Source: VRUE01 sp963702575 (GTDB lineage Bacteria; Actinomycetota; Thermoleophilia; Solirubrobacterales; 70-9). Taken from it: a stretch of DNA of 64,000 nt. Shown here piece after piece: positions 49,364 through 58,487 of this stretch. Every line of letters begins with the position of its first letter. Position 1 is the first letter of the stretch. The position numbers and the translations under genes are program-made. The notes beneath the pieces are model-generated. The model did not search any database and was not told where the DNA came from. It saw nothing but the letters and a program-made list of their open reading frames with translations. The stretch spans positions 62,001-126,000 of the forward strand of contig CAVPCU010000002.1 of NCBI GenBank assembly GCA_963702575.1, in the 5' to 3' direction.

Positions 49364-50180
49364 GTCGGCCCTCCTCATCACGCAGCCGCCTCGGCCACAG
49401 CCGGCCCAGCCGGCGCCGCAGCTCGCATTCACGCCGCTTGTGGAAGCGGTAGCGATCGGGGTGCTGCCCGAGCGCCAGAGCGAAGAGGGTCTGCCCTTCC
49501 TTCAGGCAGAAGCCTCCGCAGTTGTTGTGCTGGAACCCTTCCCCATACAGCCGCGGTGGGCGCAGGCCTTCCGCCCGCATCCAGTCGAGGACTTCCTCCT
49601 TGGAGAGGTATGGCTTCTCGCAGAGCGGCGCCTCGACCCGCCACGGCTCCCAGTGGCGTTGCGCGCGCTCGAAGCGGTGGATCTCCGACCAGTCGTAGCC
49701 GATGACGGCGACCGTGTCGGCGGGGTCGCGGTGCTCCTCCAGCCAGCGGCGCATGAAGCGGCGCTTCAGCACAGCCGAGCAGGGATCGACTCGCGCGTTG
49801 CCGAGGTAGCGCTTGTCGGCGAAGACCTGATGGGGGTCGCGGCCCTCGGCGATCCATTCCAGCGCTGGGCACCACTCGCTCGCCTCAGCACCGAGGGCGA
49901 GGAGGTGCCTGCGGCGGTGGCGGCCTTCCTCGAGCGAGGGGATCGCCACGGTGCGCGCGAGGAGCCCCGGCGGGACGCGGCGGCCGGTCACGTTCGCGGC
50001 AGCCTCCAGGACGAAGCGGTAGAGGTCGTCGTCCTCGATCAGGGTGTCGGCGAAGAGCAGCGTGAGCCCCCTGTGCCCGTGGCGGTCGACGGTGCGCCGC
50101 GCCGCTCCCCAGGAGCCGGCCCCGCCGCTCAGCATCACCACCCGCGAAGTCCGGCCCCTGCTGACCGCGCGCTCAGCCAT
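49356..50180 (-). CDS. PAPS reductase-like (adenine nucleotide alpha-hydrolase fold) protein
   Basis: A 274-residue protein with a PP-loop-like start (VVMLSGGAGSWGAARR, about residues 14-29) and the family's later segments LLFADTLIEDDDLYRFV and WIAEGRDPHQVFADKRYLGN. Near the C terminus, a Cys pair (NNCGGFCLKEGQ) could bind a metal or act in sulphur chemistry. Phage- and ICE-borne relatives are common and mostly uncharacterised; DndC of DNA phosphorothioation is a distant relative. Its presence inside a conjugation operon suggests a DNA or RNA modification role. It overlaps both neighbours. Confidence 0.7.
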   Translation of the reverse strand: MAERAVSRGRTSRVVMLSGGAGSWGAARRTVDRHGHRGLTLLFADTLIEDDDLYRFVLEAAANVTGRRVPPGLLARTVAIPSLEEGRHRRRHLLALGAEASEWCPALEWIAEGRDPHQVFADKRYLGNARVDPCSAVLKRRFMRRWLEEHRDPADTVAVIGYDWSEIHRFERAQRHWEPWRVEAPLCEKPYLSKEEVLDWMRAEGLRPPRLYGEGFQHNNCGGFCLKEGQTLFALALGQHPDRYRFHKRRECELRRRLGRLWPRRLRDEEGRHV

Positions 50181-50691
50181 TGCGTCCTCCAGTCCTCTCG
50201 AAGCGCGTCAGATAGGCACGACCGTTGTCGCGGTAGCGGCGCAGGAATCGCCGCCAGCCGCGGCGGGCGGCCGAGACCGTCGGCGCGCTCACTGCGAGCA
50301 CGGCCCGGCCGCCGCGCGCTCCAACAAGGCGGACGCTCAGGCGAGCGCGCCTGTAGGGGACGTGCTGCAGGGCACGATGCGAACGCAGGGCCTTCGTCGC
50401 GCGCTTGGCGGCGGGGCTGCCCTTCTCGTCTTGGGGGTCCTGCCGGCGGCGGTGAGACGCGCGAGGTGCCGGCGGAGCAGCTTCTGCCCGGGCGGCGCCG
50501 AAGGAGCGGGCCGCCTGCGGCTGCGCCGCCGCGGCCTGCCGGCCGGGGGCCGCCGAGCGCCCGGGCTCGCCCGCCGCGAGGACGAAGAGGGCGGCGAAGC
50601 CGAGCAGGATCGCGGTCGCGGAGACGACGATCGCTCGGGCGGCCAGAGGATCGAGCGGCCGGTCGAGCAGGAAGCGGAGGCGATCGATCAT
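50173..50691 (-). CDS. Single-pass membrane protein of the conjugative operon
   Basis: A 172-residue protein. One hydrophobic helix (AIVVSATAILLGFAALFVLAAG, about residues 20-41) follows a short cytoplasmic start; the rest is Ala-, Arg- and Pro-rich and ends in a basic strand-helix domain (SVRLVGARGGRAVLAVSAPTVSAARRGWRRFLRRY). It may be a structural part of the secretion channel. The family is not recognised. It overlaps the PAPS-like gene by 8 nt and the hydrolase gene by 4 nt. Confidence 0.6.
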   Translation of the reverse strand: MIDRLRFLLDRPLDPLAARAIVVSATAILLGFAALFVLAAGEPGRSAAPGRQAAAAQPQAARSFGAARAEAAPPAPRASHRRRQDPQDEKGSPAAKRATKALRSHRALQHVPYRRARLSVRLVGARGGRAVLAVSAPTVSAARRGWRRFLRRYRDNGRAYLTRFERTGGRNG

Positions 50692-51953
50692 CGGACCGCC
50701 CCTTCAGCCGATCCCCCTACTCCCGGAGGCTGGGCGTAGCCGAAGACCGGCGCCGGCTCGCCCCCTTCGACCGCGTGCGAAGGCAGGAACGGGCCGACGC
50801 GGGCCACCCGGTCGGAGTAGTTGCCGTCGATCGTCGTGATCTGGCCGCCGGGAAAGACCCGCTCGACGATCGCGATGTGATCGCTCGCCTGCGGGCCGGT
50901 GCCGAAGAGGACCGCGTCGCCAGGCGCGGGCGTAGCGCTCGGAGGAAGGACGCGGGCACCGTTCGGTTCGGCCTGGGAGAACGGGGATTCGCCGGGGGCC
51001 GCTGCGCCCGGCAGCGACGGCCCGGCTTCGTGGGCCTTCGCCCATTCATATATGGAGCCCGAGTAGGCATAGGGAGCGGTGCCGCCTTTGAGCGGCACGC
51101 CCGCCTTCTCCCAGACCCAGGCGACGAAGAGCGAGCACCATTCGACGCAGGGGCCGTAGGGGTTGCAGTTGGAGCCGGGCGGGCTCTCGGTGCGCCCGAG
51201 CTGGCTCTCGGCGATGCGGACGATCTCGTTGCCGCTGGCGCTGCCCGAGGTGTCGGCGCCGCAGGAGCTGCCCCCGCTGGCGCCACCGCTTTCGGCGGGT
51301 TCGGCCCGCCTTGGGTCTTCGGGTGGTGGCGAGCCTTTGCCGCGGAACCCGTACTCGACCGCGCGCCCCATCACTTCGTCGGCGTAGTTGGCGACTGAGT
51401 CCCCGCAGGCGCCGTAGTAGCCGCAGGCGGCCTGGCGGTAGGCCGCATATGAGCCGCCGGCCGGTGGGGCGCCGAGCGTCTTGCGCAGGATGCGCGCGGC
51501 GGTGAAGATCGCGTCGGCGGGGTCGAAGATGCTCGTCATACCGTCGCCGTCGCCGTCGACCTTGAAGCGTTCCCAGATCGTCGGCCCCGAGCCCGGGCTG
51601 CAGGCCGAACCCCGCACGTAGGCGATCTGCATCGGCCCGGCGCAGCCCGAGCTGCTGACTTCGTGGCAGGCTCCCTGACCGCACTCCTGGGTGCCGATCG
51701 AGGCAAGGAAGGTCCAGTCGATGTTGATCTTGCGGCCGGCCGCCTGGTAGATCCGCAGGCGAGCGGGCGGGATCTCTTCGACCGCGGCGCGGGTCGACGG
51801 GGTCGCGGCAACAGCGCCCCCGCCTCCCCCGAGGCAGGCGAGTTCGCCGCCGAGGATCGCCATCACCGTGCCGGCGAGCGTCGCGACCACGACCGCGGCG
51901 ACGCCGCAGGCGCAGGCGGCCAGGAGCGAGAGGCGTGAGCGCCGGCCCCTCAT
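50688..51953 (-). CDS. Bifunctional peptidoglycan hydrolase (lytic transglycosylase plus CHAP)
   Basis: A 421-residue exported protein that opens the cell wall for the transfer channel. A signal/anchor helix (LAACACGVAAVVVATLAGTVMAIL) is at the N terminus. The lysozyme-like domain (about 60-205) has the catalytic Glu in FLASIGTQECGQGAC and the downstream GPMQIAY. The CHAP domain (about 245-415) has the catalytic Cys in CVEWCSLFVAWVW and the His in DHIAIVERV, ending with TIDGNYSDRV. This two-domain layout is typical of T4SS hydrolases in Gram-positive elements. Confidence 0.88.
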   Translation of the reverse strand: MRGRRSRLSLLAACACGVAAVVVATLAGTVMAILGGELACLGGGGGAVAATPSTRAAVEEIPPARLRIYQAAGRKINIDWTFLASIGTQECGQGACHEVSSSGCAGPMQIAYVRGSACSPGSGPTIWERFKVDGDGDGMTSIFDPADAIFTAARILRKTLGAPPAGGSYAAYRQAACGYYGACGDSVANYADEVMGRAVEYGFRGKGSPPPEDPRRAEPAESGGASGGSSCGADTSGSASGNEIVRIAESQLGRTESPPGSNCNPYGPCVEWCSLFVAWVWEKAGVPLKGGTAPYAYSGSIYEWAKAHEAGPSLPGAAAPGESPFSQAEPNGARVLPPSATPAPGDAVLFGTGPQASDHIAIVERVFPGGQITTIDGNYSDRVARVGPFLPSHAVEGGEPAPVFGYAQPPGVGGSAEGAVR

Positions 51954-54142
51954 CGTGGGCCGCCTTTCCGCTGCCTTGGTCGACGGGGAGGCCGGCTCTC
52001 CTCAGGGCCGCTCGGAGGCGGCTCCGCGGGTTTCTCGCCCGGCGCTTTCCGCCCCAGCCGCTCGCGCTCGGCGCGCAGCTCCTCGCCGAGGCTCCCCGCC
52101 GAGCCCCGTGGCGCCTGTTTGCGCACGGGGTCGGCTCCGCGCGGCGGCGGTTGTTTTGCCCTGCGCTCCCCCGGGCGCTCGCCGGCCGGTTTTTCCTCGG
52201 CAGCCTTGCCTTTGGGTTTGCGACCGGGCTTCAAGGGAGCGCCGGCCGACCGCCGGCCCTCCCCTTTGGCGGATGCCGAAGCGGCCCCGGCGGGACGGGA
52301 AGAGGTGGCCGGGGTTCGGCGCGGGCGATCGCCCCGCGGGGTGCTGCCCTCCTTGTCGCTTCCGCGCGCCCGCTCGGTCGGGCCGGGGGCGTCAAGGCTG
52401 GGCGCTCCGCCACCGACTGGGGCGCTGTAGCTGGTGCCGAAGCGAGGCGCGCCCGAGGGCTTGGGACCGCCCGAGCGATCGCCGCCGCGAGAGCCGAAGA
52501 CGCCGCCGAGCACGCGGCCCGGCGTCCGCACCGCCGAGCGCGCGCCGCGTCTCAGTGGCCGCGAGACCCGTCCGCCGACGCGGGCGCCCGCGTAGAGGGC
52601 GAGCAGGCGAACGGTGCCCTCGCGTCCCGGCGCCCCTGGCCCGGTCGCGATGCCGATCAGGCTCTCGGTCAGCGACTTTCGCTGGATGAAGACGGCCCAG
52701 AAGAAAAGGGACTGCAGGCCGAAGGACATCAGCCAGCCGAGCTCGGCGGTCGCGCTAGCCAGCGCCCCGCTGACCGCCAAGAGCGTCGCCAGGATCAGCG
52801 AGTAGGCGGCCTTGCGCAGCAGGTAGCCGGCGAGCTTCTCCAGCCAGCCTTTGAAGAAGGCATGGCCGCGGCCGGGGATCGCCGCGGCGACGAGCGCCAC
52901 CGGCGCGAAGGCCAACAGCAAGAGCAGCAGTACCTGGGCGAGGATGATCCCGACCGCGAGCGAGCCCAGAAGCAGGACCGCGCCGAGCTCGCCGACGAAG
53001 AGGACGAGCGCGAGGCCCAGCCGCTGGAACTGGCCGCCCTCCTCCATCGCGTCGGTGGCGGGCTTGTCGGCGACCCCGAGCCGGTAGCCCGCCTTCGCCG
53101 GGTCGGCTTCGGGCAGCTCGGAGGAGTCGCCGTCGTTCAGCGCTTCGTACTCGGCGTTCCGTTCGTCCCGTCCGTCGGCGCCGAGGCCGAAGCGCAGGAA
53201 GTGGGCTGCGTACTTGTTCGCGTTGTTGACGCAGACCTTGCCGTCGGCCGCGACCTCGGTCCCGCTCGCCAACCGGCGCCCGAGCGCAGCGTCGCGACTC
53301 GGGTTCTGCGACAGCGGCCTGACCGGGGCCGATTCGGGGTCGGAGTCGCTCGATCCGGTGCCGTTGACGGCGCAGTGTTCGAGCCCGCCGAACTCGAGGA
53401 CGACCCAGGGCTTGAAGACGAGGAGGTCGAAGAGCTGATTGGCCGCGCCCTCGCGCGCCTGGCCGCCGCCTGAAGGGCTGCCGTGGTCGGAGATCGAGAG
53501 GAACGCCTCCGACATCTGGTTCGTCACCTTCGAGGCGGCGCCGATCGTCGCCCCCGGTTGCGCTACGAAGAAGAGCGCGAGGACGACGTAGACCAGCGAC
53601 AGCGCCAGCGCGCCGGCCGTCTCGGAGTGGCGGCGCTGCACGAGGGAGCGCCACATCGCCCACAGGCCGGCGACCGTGACGGCGAGGACGAGCCAGGGGG
53701 CGCCGAAGACGTTGGCGTAGATCGAGTGGATCGCCTGGGAGACCGGCCCCAACGCCCCTGCTCCGCCGGTTGCCTGCGAGCCGTTCACGAGGTCCAGCGA
53801 GAAGGCGAAGCTGAAGAAGGTGATCAGCAGGTTCGCCAGGAAGCTCGTCAGCAGCCAGAGGATCGAGGCGAGGAAGTAGGCGATCATCGGCGGCACGCCG
53901 GAGACGTCGACTCCCCCGGTCAGCGACGCGGAGACCGCGTCGAAGTGCTGGTCGAGCGAGTAGTTCGTGAGCGGGTAGCGGCCGAAGAAGCCGTTGGCGC
54001 CGAGCGGCGAGGCCGGGCCGACGTTGCTCCAAACGTCCGTCGCCGCGCCTGCAAGCGGGTGCGCGACCAGGACGATCGGCACGGCGAGCCCGAGTCCGAC
54101 CAGCACGGCTCGCAGCCAGCGGCGCCTTGCCAGGGCCTTCAC
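51950..54142 (-). CDS. VirB6/TrbL-like polytopic conjugation protein
   Basis: A 730-residue membrane protein. After a signal helix (LVGLGLAVPIVLVAHPLAGAA) come about seven membrane helices in two groups (about 85-215 and 375-490), including PVSQAIHSIYANVFGAPWLVLAVTVAGLW and LLLLLLLAFAPVALVAAAIPG, the latter typical of VirB6/TrbL. A large loop lies between. The last about 230 residues are basic and low in complexity (PRGDRPRRTPATSSRPAG) and would be cytoplasmic. GTG at 54142 is chosen because it overlaps the VirB4 stop. The longer open frame beyond is not needed. Confidence 0.82.
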   Translation of the reverse strand: MKALARRRWLRAVLVGLGLAVPIVLVAHPLAGAATDVWSNVGPASPLGANGFFGRYPLTNYSLDQHFDAVSASLTGGVDVSGVPPMIAYFLASILWLLTSFLANLLITFFSFAFSLDLVNGSQATGGAGALGPVSQAIHSIYANVFGAPWLVLAVTVAGLWAMWRSLVQRRHSETAGALALSLVYVVLALFFVAQPGATIGAASKVTNQMSEAFLSISDHGSPSGGGQAREGAANQLFDLLVFKPWVVLEFGGLEHCAVNGTGSSDSDPESAPVRPLSQNPSRDAALGRRLASGTEVAADGKVCVNNANKYAAHFLRFGLGADGRDERNAEYEALNDGDSSELPEADPAKAGYRLGVADKPATDAMEEGGQFQRLGLALVLFVGELGAVLLLGSLAVGIILAQVLLLLLLAFAPVALVAAAIPGRGHAFFKGWLEKLAGYLLRKAAYSLILATLLAVSGALASATAELGWLMSFGLQSLFFWAVFIQRKSLTESLIGIATGPGAPGREGTVRLLALYAGARVGGRVSRPLRRGARSAVRTPGRVLGGVFGSRGGDRSGGPKPSGAPRFGTSYSAPVGGGAPSLDAPGPTERARGSDKEGSTPRGDRPRRTPATSSRPAGAASASAKGEGRRSAGAPLKPGRKPKGKAAEEKPAGERPGERRAKQPPPRGADPVRKQAPRGSAGSLGEELRAERERLGRKAPGEKPAEPPPSGPEESRPPRRPRQRKGGPR

Positions 54143-56556
54143 GCAGCCACCGCCTTCGGCGTGTTGTCGAGCGCCGCGAGCAGCTCCTCGAAGACGAGGT
54201 CGACCTGCATCTCGCCCACGCGCCCGTCGAGGTCGCGCACCAGGCAGAGGCCCTGGCGGTATTCGGTCAGCCGGTGGCCCAGGGGCGCTTCGGAGTCGAG
54301 GCCAACCTGGACGAGTCCAATCCGCGCCTCCGCCTCGGTCTCCTGGCCGAAGAGGAAGTAGACGCCGAACAGCTCGGAGAGATCGCCGAGGTCGGCCAGG
54401 CGCTGCGTCGCCACGAGCACGGTCGCGTTGAAGGCGCGACCGAGCCGGATCACCCGGTTGAGCAGGGCGCGGCCCTGCACCGAGCTGAGGAAAAACCACG
54501 CCTCGTCCAGCAGCACGATCTTGTGTCGATGGCGGTTGCCGCTGACGAGGCGCAGAGCTTGTGCCGCGACCAAGGTCAGCGTCGCCACGGAGACGCGCTC
54601 GGCGCGGGTGTAGGTCTCGCGGGAGGCGCCGGGGTCGGGCAGCGAGAGGCCCGGCGTGCGGATCGTGATGACCGAGGCCTCGCTCGTCGCCGGCTGGGTG
54701 CCCTCCTGGCTTCTCGGCGCGAAGCCGAGCCGCGCAAGGCCGAAGTCAGAGAGGACGTCGAGCGCTTCGCCGGCCTCCCGCGCGGCGTCGACCTCTGAGC
54801 CGCGCAGCCGCTCGACGACACACATCAGGCTGCGCTCGCCGGCCCGCACCGCGTCGCGCACGGCGCGGTCAATCGCGTTCTCCCAGGCCGGCGGCGGGTC
54901 GCGCAGCAGCTCGATCAAATAGCTCGCCGCCAGCTCCTCGCGCAGCTCGGGCAGGCCGATCGCCAGCGGGTCGAGCTTGCCGCGATGCTCTGAGTCGCCC
55001 GAGAGCTCCAGTACCTCGACCTCGTCCTTCAGCTCCCCGACCCGGTCGAGCCCGTGGTCGGGCTTGGGGTCGAAGTCGACGACGAGCGAGCCGCGCCGCT
55101 GGGCGGCGAGAGCGATCGCCTGCGCGGCGATGGTCTTGCCCGAGCCGAGCGTGCCGGCAAGCAGGACGCCCGAGGGCCGCGCGGTACGCGGCGCCTCGGT
55201 CGGGTCATAGCGAACCGGCCGGCCCTGGGGCGTGTGGCCGAGGTAGATGCCGTCCGACGAGCCGACCTCCGAGCTGGCGGTGGCGACCATCGCGCCGAAC
55301 TGCTCGACCGTCATCTGCTGGCGGTAGTCGGCTACCTGGCCGCCGCCCGGCTGCGGGAGGTGATCGAGAAATAGCGCGTGCTGCAGTCCTCGCGGCCGGT
55401 GAAGCGCCACCTCGCCGAAGCGCTCGCGCAGTGCGGTGACCCGCCGCTCCAGCTCGGCGCGGTCGGGCGCGCCGACCGCGAGCGAAAGAGAAGTTCGCAA
55501 CATCGGCGGGTGCGCGGAGGACTGCAGGATCGCCTCGTACTCGCGCGCCAGCTCGCGGTCCTCCTCCGCCAGCACCCCCGGCCCGCTCGCGCCCTCCAGT
55601 TGCTCGCGGTAGGCGTGCTCGACGTCGAGGATGCGCTTTCGCACCTGCCCCAGCGCCTCGCGGTTGCCGATCCACTGCGCGTAGAGCACGGCGTCGACCG
55701 GAAAGCCGGCGCCGTCCAGCGGGTCGAAGAGAAGCTCGGCGGCGCCGGGGAACTCGGCTTCCTCGGCCAACGACCCGGCGCAGAGGAAGGACTGGAAGGA
55801 GGCTCCGTCCTCCGCCTCGACGACGAGCGAGGGCGGCTGGTCGGAGTCCTCTCTGGCCGGCGCGTTGGCGCAATGCCAGAGATCGCACTCAAGCGGCTCA
55901 TATGCCGCCGAGCCGTCCGGCGCCACGACCACGAGCGCGTCGGGCTCCCAATGGCGGTCGAGCGCCGGCTCAGCGATGCCGCGACAGGCCGCCCGGCGAA
56001 GCAGCCACTGCAACTCCCGGGTCGAGGCACGCTGCAGGGCAACCACGCCGCTCAGGCGGTCGAAGGCGCGCTGCTCGACTGCCGCCAATGCCTTCAGCTC
56101 GGCGCCGGAGATCGGCCGCGGCCCGCCGACTCCGGCCAGCTCCTCGACGCGCCGCCTGGCCCGGCCGAAGGAGCGCAGCGCGCTCGGCCCGCCCTCGCCG
56201 TCTGAGAGCGAAACAGCGACATAGACCTCGGGAATCTGCGAGCCGAGATCGTGCAGTCGCGCCTCATGGCCACTCAGGTAGCGGTGCCAAGCCTCCGGAT
56301 CTCCGTGCTCGGGATCGAGCAGGTCGGCCAGCTCGTCGGGATAGCGCTCGGCGGGGAAGGAGCGCTGCACCCTCCAGAGCGCGAAGTCGGCGCCCGCAAG
56401 GTGGGCGAAGCGCTCCAAGCGGTGAAGCAGCGCCCACTTCTGCGAGGTGGGCAGGAACGGGTAAGCGACGGTGTCAGCGCGGTAGAGGGCAGCCGCCTCC
56501 CCGCCCGGCCCGATCAGGACGTTGCGGCGCGCGTAGCGCAGCGGAAAGCGACTCAT
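54139..56556 (-). CDS. virB4: VirB4-like conjugation ATPase
   Basis: An 805-residue ATPase that powers the secretion channel. The N-terminal half contains the CagE/TrbE-like part; the ATPase half has Walker A GTLGSGKTIAAQA near residue 467, a VVDFDPKPDHG segment, and Walker B KIVLLDEAWFFLSS near residue 677, followed by ATQRLADL. The length and order are normal. The ATG at 56556 overlaps the previous stop (ATGA), in place of the longer open frame beginning at 56979. Confidence 0.9.
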   Translation of the reverse strand: MSRFPLRYARRNVLIGPGGEAAALYRADTVAYPFLPTSQKWALLHRLERFAHLAGADFALWRVQRSFPAERYPDELADLLDPEHGDPEAWHRYLSGHEARLHDLGSQIPEVYVAVSLSDGEGGPSALRSFGRARRRVEELAGVGGPRPISGAELKALAAVEQRAFDRLSGVVALQRASTRELQWLLRRAACRGIAEPALDRHWEPDALVVVAPDGSAAYEPLECDLWHCANAPAREDSDQPPSLVVEAEDGASFQSFLCAGSLAEEAEFPGAAELLFDPLDGAGFPVDAVLYAQWIGNREALGQVRKRILDVEHAYREQLEGASGPGVLAEEDRELAREYEAILQSSAHPPMLRTSLSLAVGAPDRAELERRVTALRERFGEVALHRPRGLQHALFLDHLPQPGGGQVADYRQQMTVEQFGAMVATASSEVGSSDGIYLGHTPQGRPVRYDPTEAPRTARPSGVLLAGTLGSGKTIAAQAIALAAQRRGSLVVDFDPKPDHGLDRVGELKDEVEVLELSGDSEHRGKLDPLAIGLPELREELAASYLIELLRDPPPAWENAIDRAVRDAVRAGERSLMCVVERLRGSEVDAAREAGEALDVLSDFGLARLGFAPRSQEGTQPATSEASVITIRTPGLSLPDPGASRETYTRAERVSVATLTLVAAQALRLVSGNRHRHKIVLLDEAWFFLSSVQGRALLNRVIRLGRAFNATVLVATQRLADLGDLSELFGVYFLFGQETEAEARIGLVQVGLDSEAPLGHRLTEYRQGLCLVRDLDGRVGEMQVDLVFEELLAALDNTPKAVAA

Positions 56557-57254
56557 GGGCGGACCTCCAGCGCTTCCCCCTTGGCCAGCACCACTCGCCG
56601 CTTGGCGCTCTCGCCCCTCCGCGAGCGCCCAGCGGCCGGGCGAGCCAGATGACGGCGTCCCGCCCGGCGCACAGCGAGCGACGCCGAGAAGAAGACCAGC
56701 GCGGGTCCGCGCACCCGCGCTCGGCGAAGGAGCGGGGTGCGCTCGTCGGGCTCTACCCACAGCTGGCCGCCGAAACGGTGTGCGACGCCCGCGAGAGGCA
56801 CGGCGCGGCCGAGCGAGCGACGCGAGGGCGCTAGCCACACGGTCAGCCATGAGAGGGCGAAGCGGTCGGCACGGCGGCCGTCCGGGGTCGCTTGCGTCCC
56901 CAGCGTCGCGACCGCGGCCGGGATCACGATCAGCTTCAGCGGCCAGTCGATGAGACCGAGCGCCAGGCCACCGAGCCACGTCGCCGCCAGCGCGCCGAGC
57001 GCCGCGATTGCGGCGGCCTCGCGACCGCCGACGCCGAAGCCGACGACGGCCGCGACCGCAGCGGCGCCGAGCATCACCGTCGCCGAGCCCGCGCCGAGGA
57101 CGATTACGGCGAGCAGCGTGCCGGTGGCGTAGGCGAGCCAGCGCAGCGGCACCCCGCCAGGAATCGGCAGCCTGCGGCCCTCGATCTGGTAGATACGCCG
57201 CTCCGGGCGAAAGATGCGCTGGTAGGAGCGAATCGGCTCGAAGCTCTCGCTCAC
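56553..57254 (-). CDS. PrgI/TcpE-like membrane protein
   Basis: A 233-residue membrane protein encoded just before VirB4, where PrgI or TcpE proteins occur. It begins with SYQRIFRPERRIYQIEGRRLPIPGGVPLRW, typical of the SCO/PrgI-type start, followed by two to four helices (LAYATGTLLAVIVLGAG, MLGAAAVAAVVGFGVGG, LGALAATWLGGLALGLI). The C-terminal part is basic. GTG at 57254 overlaps the pilin-like gene's stop (GTGA). Confidence 0.7.
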   Translation of the reverse strand: MSESFEPIRSYQRIFRPERRIYQIEGRRLPIPGGVPLRWLAYATGTLLAVIVLGAGSATVMLGAAAVAAVVGFGVGGREAAAIAALGALAATWLGGLALGLIDWPLKLIVIPAAVATLGTQATPDGRRADRFALSWLTVWLAPSRRSLGRAVPLAGVAHRFGGQLWVEPDERTPLLRRARVRGPALVFFSASLAVRRAGRRHLARPAAGRSRRGESAKRRVVLAKGEALEVRP

Positions 57255-57559
57255 GGCAAGATCCGCTGTCCGATTGCCCGTGCTGCTTCGGCGACCTGGT
57301 CGGGGCTGAAGACGAGCCAGCCGACCAACACGGCAGCGGCGAAGAAGACAGCGAGGTCGGTGAACTTCCGGTTCAGCAGGAAGACCAGCCCGACGATCGC
57401 CAGGATGCCGCCATAGACCTCGCCCGCGTAGTGGCGGAGGGTCGAGCCGATGTTGTGGCCGACGTCGTTGCCGCTCGCGGCGAGGGCGGCGGCCGGCACG
57501 AGCAACAGCACGCTCGCGGCGAGGGCGAGGAGGATTGCGACTGCGAAGCGCCGCCTCAC
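57251..57559 (-). CDS. VirB2/TrbC-like small membrane protein
   Basis: A 102-residue protein with a signal peptide (AILLALAASVLLLVPAAALAAS) and two further hydrophobic helices (YGGILAIVGLVFLLN and LAVFFAAAVLVGWLVF) separated by a short basic loop (RKFTD). This is the layout of VirB2/TrbC pilins and of small channel components. It sits between the TcpC-like and PrgI-like genes and overlaps both by 4 nt. Confidence 0.7.
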   Translation of the reverse strand: MRRRFAVAILLALAASVLLLVPAAALAASGNDVGHNIGSTLRHYAGEVYGGILAIVGLVFLLNRKFTDLAVFFAAAVLVGWLVFSPDQVAEAARAIGQRILP

Positions 57560-58410
57560 GACAGTGCCCCCTCGACGCGCTCGACGTACCAGCGACCGTG
57601 CCGGGCGACCTCGAGCCGGTATGCAAGCCCGAAGCTCGCGCCGCTCAGCGGGTCGCGCACCCGCACGGTGGCGAGCACCGTGCGCCGGGCGCCTTCTCCC
57701 TCGCCGATCTGCTTGACGGCGGGGACGCCCGCAAGCCGCAGGCCGTTCCCTGGGGGTACGACCACCGCTCCCGGCGCCAGCAGGTAAGAGAGGTCGGCGG
57801 GGTCAGAAGCCGAGAAGTAGGCGGGCAGGAAGCGCCGCACCAGCTCGCCGATGGCGGTGGCCTCCGGGCCGGCGATAGGTCGGGGAGAAGCGACGTCTTC
57901 CCCGACTCCGGCCGGCCCGGCGACCACCGCGGGCGCCCCCGCTGCCGCCACCCCGTCCGCGCCTTCGCGGACAGTCGGGACGGCGAGGTAGACGGTGCGA
58001 GCGTCGGCCAGCTCGCAGGAGACCGTGACGATCGCCTGCCCGTCGCCGACCGCTTCGCTGCCGGCGACCTCGGCCTGCTCGACTTCGACTCCGGGGACGG
58101 AGGCGCCGCGAGGCGGCACCCTGGTCCCCGGAGCCAAAAGCGGCGCAAGCTCCTTGGAGGAGGCGCCGCTGAGATAGGCGCGTGCGAAGCGCACCGCGAA
58201 TGCACTCGTTGCCGGATCGCTGAGGCCGGTCGACGCGGGCGTGGGCTCGCCTTTCGGCGGCCCGGCGAGGACGCTGCCCGCGCCCCGCACGAGGAGCAGC
58301 CCGAGGACCGCCCACAACGTCACCCGGCCCGCCGTGCGAAGCGCGGCCGCGACGGTACGCCGCTCGCCTTCGCCTCGCTTGGGCCGGGAACCAACACCGA
58401 GTGCTGCCAC
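57556..58410 (-). CDS. VirB8/TcpC-like conjugation protein
   Basis: A 284-residue protein with a single N-terminal membrane helix (VTLWAVLGLLLVRGAGSVLA, about 30-49). Two NTF2-like domains follow, as in TcpC: the first at about 70-160 (FAVRFARAYLSGASSKELAPLL), the second at about 185-284 (IGELVRRFLPAYFSASDPADLSYLL). TcpC-type proteins link membrane and channel. GTG at 58410 starts the long operon that runs to 41150. The intergenic region upstream holds the palindrome at 58488. Confidence 0.82.
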   Translation of the reverse strand: MAALGVGSRPKRGEGERRTVAAALRTAGRVTLWAVLGLLLVRGAGSVLAGPPKGEPTPASTGLSDPATSAFAVRFARAYLSGASSKELAPLLAPGTRVPPRGASVPGVEVEQAEVAGSEAVGDGQAIVTVSCELADARTVYLAVPTVREGADGVAAAGAPAVVAGPAGVGEDVASPRPIAGPEATAIGELVRRFLPAYFSASDPADLSYLLAPGAVVVPPGNGLRLAGVPAVKQIGEGEGARRTVLATVRVRDPLSGASFGLAYRLEVARHGRWYVERVEGALS

Positions 58411-58487
58411 CTGAGATCACCTCCGTTGTCGTGATTGGCGGCCAGCCGTTTGACTGGCTCACGACTACGGAGCAAGAAGTGGTGAAA

